From NCBI GenBank assembly GCA_032173965.1, contig CM063284.1:110396410-110460409 (forward strand): a stretch of 64,000 bases of DNA. The letters run 5' to 3'. Origin of the DNA: Sitta carolinensis (taxonomy: Eukaryota; Chordata; Aves; Passeriformes; Sittidae). Made by a program: the position numbers and the translations under genes. Positions 60,132-64,000 of the stretch are shown here, one piece after another. Under the pieces are notes generated by a model. That model was given only the letters and a program-made list of their open reading frames with translations. It did not search any database and was not told the origin of the DNA. How positions within the stretch are numbered: position 1 is the stretch's first letter; each line of letters starts with the position of its first letter.

Positions 60132-62379
60132 TTTTACTCCAGATCTCTTTTCATGTGTTCTGACTCCAGTTTCCCAATAGGCACTGAAAGCAGTAACCCA
60201 ATCTTAAACCCAAGATTAATTGATAAGCTAAACGGATTGTCCACTCTCACAACCCAAAATTGCATCTAAAGGTAATACCCACAGCTGTCCATGAAAACTA
60301 CCCTGGAAATCAGAGAGAGAAGAATGGGTGACTGCCTTGTCTTCCCAGTGCATATGTAAGCTTAAAGAGACTCAACACATTCTGACCATGGTCAAGTTTT
60401 GTATTTAACACTGTAAGGAAGTTTCATGGGCATTATGTCATTTTCTCACCATCTCTCCCTGCTCAGCAATCCCTGGAAGACTAGAGGACTGACAGGACCA
60501 CTCACAAAGGAACTCCAGGATAGATGTAAAGATGTGAGGCTGTTTCAAGAAGGACCAGTCTGCACTGATGAAGTTCTGTAATGAGACATCCACCAAACTT
60601 GAAGCACTAGTTTAATAAAGATATCGGATATAAGGGTAATCCTTTTCTGAAGGCAGTCTTAAGCAGTCAAACTCAGTGGATACACCCTTGCTGGTAGAGA
60701 CTGGCCTTATCTTAACAGCAATATTTAGGGTGAGGTTATCAGGCCTTTGTTATAAAAGATGTGGATGAGAGAAAGAAATAACCCTGAGATTGTTGCTGGG
60801 TGCCTGAGCAAGATGTTCTCCCTTGTGCTTTTACTGCCTTAGGAGGTTCAAAGCAGACACAAAGTAGGTGGCTCTGAGACCTGGATTTAAGAGGGAAAAT
60901 TCAGTTGCAATGCTTTTATCAAGATTTGCACACACAAAACTGGACAGAGGTTTATAGTCTCTCCTTCACAGGATGGGTCTGAATTTCAGTACCCTCTTAG
61001 AAGAAGAAGTTAAAACTATCATTCAATCTGTGATTGTTCCAAAGAATAAATTAATAAACTCAGTACTTAGGGGTGGAAACACCTCTAGAATAAAAACTTC
61101 CATCTGTCTGATGGAATTTGGTATAGACAAACCACTTGAGGACACAGTTGCTGTTAAGTATCTGTATGAGGCTTTAGAGGACATCAATTGATCCTATGAT
61201 TGAAGACCCTAAATATTCCAGAGGAAGCACCCAGACAAAGAGGATGTCTGTAGAAGACATATTGCAGAAGACATGGAGAACTATCAAAGTAGGAGCTGAA
61301 GAAATGGGGAACTAGTCATGGGCCTTGAAGGTTGTATGGTGACCCCAAGAGAAGGAGTAATAAAGGGAGAAGAAAGAGGAGTCAGGGAAGAGAACAATTA
61401 ATTCAATTTCTTACCTCCTTGTCCTCTAGCTTCTTGTGCTCACCTGGATCTAGCAAAAGAGCCTGAAAAGTGGTGAGGCTGCTCAGCTGAGAAGGATTCC
61501 TGGCTGGCAAACAGCCTCTTGCACAAACTGCTGATTGCTGCTTTGTTGGCAGTGTGAGGCACACTGCCCTGCACAACAGCACCAAGGAAACTTGGAAATC
61601 TAAGCATAGCAGCCACTCTTCTCCGTGGAAAATGTATGCCAGAGCTTTTCTTGGGTGAGAACAACACAGTGAGCTGGCACGAGGGACTTGATTCATCCCC
61701 TCCTGGTATGCAGGAGACAGGAGAGAGTGTAGATATTGGAAAGTGGGAGAGAGGAAAAAGGGTCTTGGCTCTGAAGGGGCTTTTGATTTTCTGGTGAGAC
61801 AAAAGCTGAGGCAACCCCACATCTAGGGCAGATATGATCTGTAGGCTTTCAGGGGTACGGGGAGATGATGTTAGAAACAAACAACTCCCAAGTGATGAGC
61901 AACAACTGGTAAGGATTTGCAACAATATTCTCATATCCAAGAAAAGGGGCCTCTAAAAAGACATCCAGTAGATTTTAAGAACAAGCGTAGAGTGGCAAAA
62001 TGGTGTTCCCTCCAGCCAACTTTAAATTATATATGCTAGTTACTCAATCCTACTGGATTTACTTAGTAATATTGAGAAACGATGTTGAGGGGCTGCATGA
62101 ATTAGACTGGAAGGCTGTTCTCCCTGTTTAAAGACCATAATAGTTACAGCTTTAAATGCTATTCGATTTAAATGCTATAATGTTTCACAATCATGTATTT
62201 AAACACAGAAATCTGTTTATTTACCCAAACAAAACAGAGGAAATGATTCCAGCCCTCAGGTTTTGAATTCTCATTTAAATATGTGAACATGAGTCCACAA
62301 TTTAGAGATGTTTGTGTATCTATGTACCTCCAAAATACTCATATTTCAATAGGCTTTTTCACATTAATATTCACCAACA
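60132..62379. other. Intergenic DNA with one unassigned - strand open frame
   Basis: No recognised gene. A 166-codon - strand frame (61440-61940), overlapped by a 139-codon frame (61403-61822), is the longest outside the ASXL3-like exons and the CR1 copies. It is rich in Ser, Leu and Pro and matches no family I know, so chance is the likeliest explanation. Confidence 0.4.
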
Positions 62380-64000
62380 GTATCACAAAAGTTCTTTTTC
62401 TTTTACATAACTGTAAGCAACAGTAATTCTAGAAACACTAGAGAAAAAAAAAGCATAGCAATGTCCACAGTTACAAGAAAAAGTGCACATTACTTGGTCA
62501 CAATCACAGTCATTACTTGGAAAACTATATGTAACAAGTAGATATAAAATATCACTGATGCCTTAAACTCATTGTCAAAAACGGAATTACATAAAATTTT
62601 GTACATGAAATAAGGCAAATTTAGGAATGCACAAGAAACTTGTTATTCAACAAAAGCTAAACAACAGAACAGATAGTACAATAAGCATAAACTAAAGTAC
62701 CTTTCTCTATATACTTAAAAAGAAGTCTGCCATAGTGCACAAAGAAAACACCATTAATGTGTAATCAATATTATAAAATAAGAAATAGAGGGGTTGGGAA
62801 GAGTGGGGAAGGGGAGAGAAGAGTTTTATTATAGTTGCAGCTGCATCCACTTACAGTTTCGTACAGGTTTTAGCTAGGCCTGGGAATTATACAAATTATA
62901 CCAGAAGTGTCAATGACCTTCCTTGGTAAGAATTTTGTTTAAATTAAGGAAAAAAAAATAAATACACACAAGAGTGCAAATTTTCAGATTGTCACTTGCA
63001 ACCTCTTAACATTCATCATCTACATCCAATCACAACTAGAGGGACTTGTATAAGACAGCAGCATGGAGTCAGATGAGCTCACCATAAGAAATCAAATCAT
63101 CTTTTTTTCTCAACGATATGTCTTTTTTAAAAAATGCTCAACTCTTTATTAATTGCTAATAAAGCTGCAATATATTACAGAATGGAGTCGAGAATGGCAT
63201 GAATGCAGGAAATGCATACTTCCTTTGGAAGGTATTCCATAGATGACAATTTACAGTACACGGGGGAGGAAATTATCCAGCATCAAGAGTTACTCATTGT
63301 AGAAAGAATATGAAGTTGGGGAGAAGGGCACAGCCAGGGATTCAAGAGAGGAAGGGGGGACTTAAAATAGCTCCTCAAAACATTTTCAGGACCAGTGAAA
63401 AAGTTTACCAAAGTAAAAATGAAAAATCTTGAATGAAAACAAAAATCTCTTGTTTTGTTTTTTATAAAAATTACATTTTTTTAAAATACAAGATCCTTTT
63501 AATTGCAATTGTGCCCTGTAGCAACAGGACATTTGGCAATGTTTTGCCATATACTGCAGCTTTAAGTCCAATGAGTCAGTATCACATTCCACTAATATTG
63601 CACTTGGATCTTGAACCACTTTTAAAAAACCATCACAGCATCTTCTGTTTCCTCCACTTGTTAGAATGAGTTAATTTCTAGCCACTTTTTTGATATTTAT
63701 GCTGACACACTAAAACAAAAGCAATAGGCTGGACACAGTAAAGTACCTCAGAAATACCAGAGGTCAAAGTTCACTTGAAGCACCTTAACACATCACTTTA
63801 TGGATCAAGAACAGTGTGGCATTATGGTAATTAACTCTCCTAAAAGACTGTGCAGTAACTGAAGTGTGTGCTCTGGGAAATCAAAATGTCATTAGTGGAA
63901 ATTCTGAGATAAGACCAGGCCGGTGTGAAGGTCACACGACTCAGTTCTGCTGCAAAATAAGGTTTTCCAGTTCATCTGCAGAGCGCAATAAAAATGCAGC
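62380..64000 (-). other. Possible 3' UTR of a convergent gene (NOL4 by synteny)
   Basis: This AT-rich, repeat-free stretch has the texture of a long vertebrate 3' UTR when read on the - strand. Poly(A) signals on that strand lie at 63144-63149, 62825-62830 and 62216-62221 (TTTATT on +). NOL4 is the known convergent neighbour of ASXL3 in vertebrates. No coding sequence of NOL4 is visible, so the call rests on synteny and composition only. Confidence 0.3.
63144..63164. terminator. Perfect inverted repeat carrying poly(A) hexamers on both strands
   Basis: CTTTATTA-attgc-TAATAAAG: two exact 8-bp arms around a 5-bp spacer. The right arm gives AATAAA on the + strand, and the left arm gives AATAAA on the - strand. 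It could act as a bidirectional polyadenylation signal or a small hairpin in RNA. Confidence 0.45.

Noticed and set aside
1..64000. CRISPR arrays, operons, bacterial or phage-type systems
   Set aside because: None are present; the content is a spliced vertebrate gene and vertebrate retroelements throughout.

Overview
The window is vertebrate nuclear DNA, most likely from a bird. It holds the 3' half of an ASXL3-type gene on the + strand, many decayed CR1 LINE copies in both orientations, and one relic that resembles a bird endogenous-retrovirus LTR. Coding sequence is split by GT/AG introns, poly(A) signals follow the stop codon, and no bacterial features are present.

Gene part (1-17,000). 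Intron sequence (1-3995) leads into a 1,942-bp coding exon (3996-5937), a 2.4-kb intron, and a terminal exon that starts at 8313 and has its stop codon at 11987-11989. The encoded protein matches the Additional sex combs-like family, closest to ASXL3. It has a Ser/Thr/Glu-rich disordered middle region, the [13 protein letters not shown] and [16 protein letters not shown] basic helices, the [17 protein letters not shown] motif, many SUMO-type psi-K-x-E sites, and a C-terminal atypical PHD finger that ends the protein. The N-terminal part of the gene, including the DEUBAD (ASXH) domain, must lie left of the window. A long 3' UTR follows and probably ends near 17,000.

The first ~800 bp of the last exon (8388-9178) is the most striking stretch. 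The expected ASXL3 protein can be followed through it almost continuously, but only by changing reading frame about 18 times, mostly by apparent loss of single bases. The 1.9 kb exon before it and the 2.8 kb after it are uninterrupted. I read this as a locally unpolished assembly segment rather than a dead gene, but that needs checking.

Intergenic part (17,000-62,400). I see no further protein-coding gene. I see CR1 fragments (one with an opposite-strand CR1 nested inside it), an LTR-like relic near 55.5 kb, a possible LTR-derived block near 28.7 kb, simple repeats, a CpG-rich island-like block near 18.2 kb, and several repeat-free, homeobox/POU-motif-rich stretches that could be conserved regulatory elements.

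Right edge (62,380-64,000). This is AT-rich, repeat-poor sequence of 3'-UTR character on the - strand. In other vertebrates the neighbour downstream of ASXL3 is NOL4 in convergent orientation, so this may be the NOL4 3' UTR; that is inference from synteny, not recognition of its sequence. I found no evidence of a novel multi-gene system.
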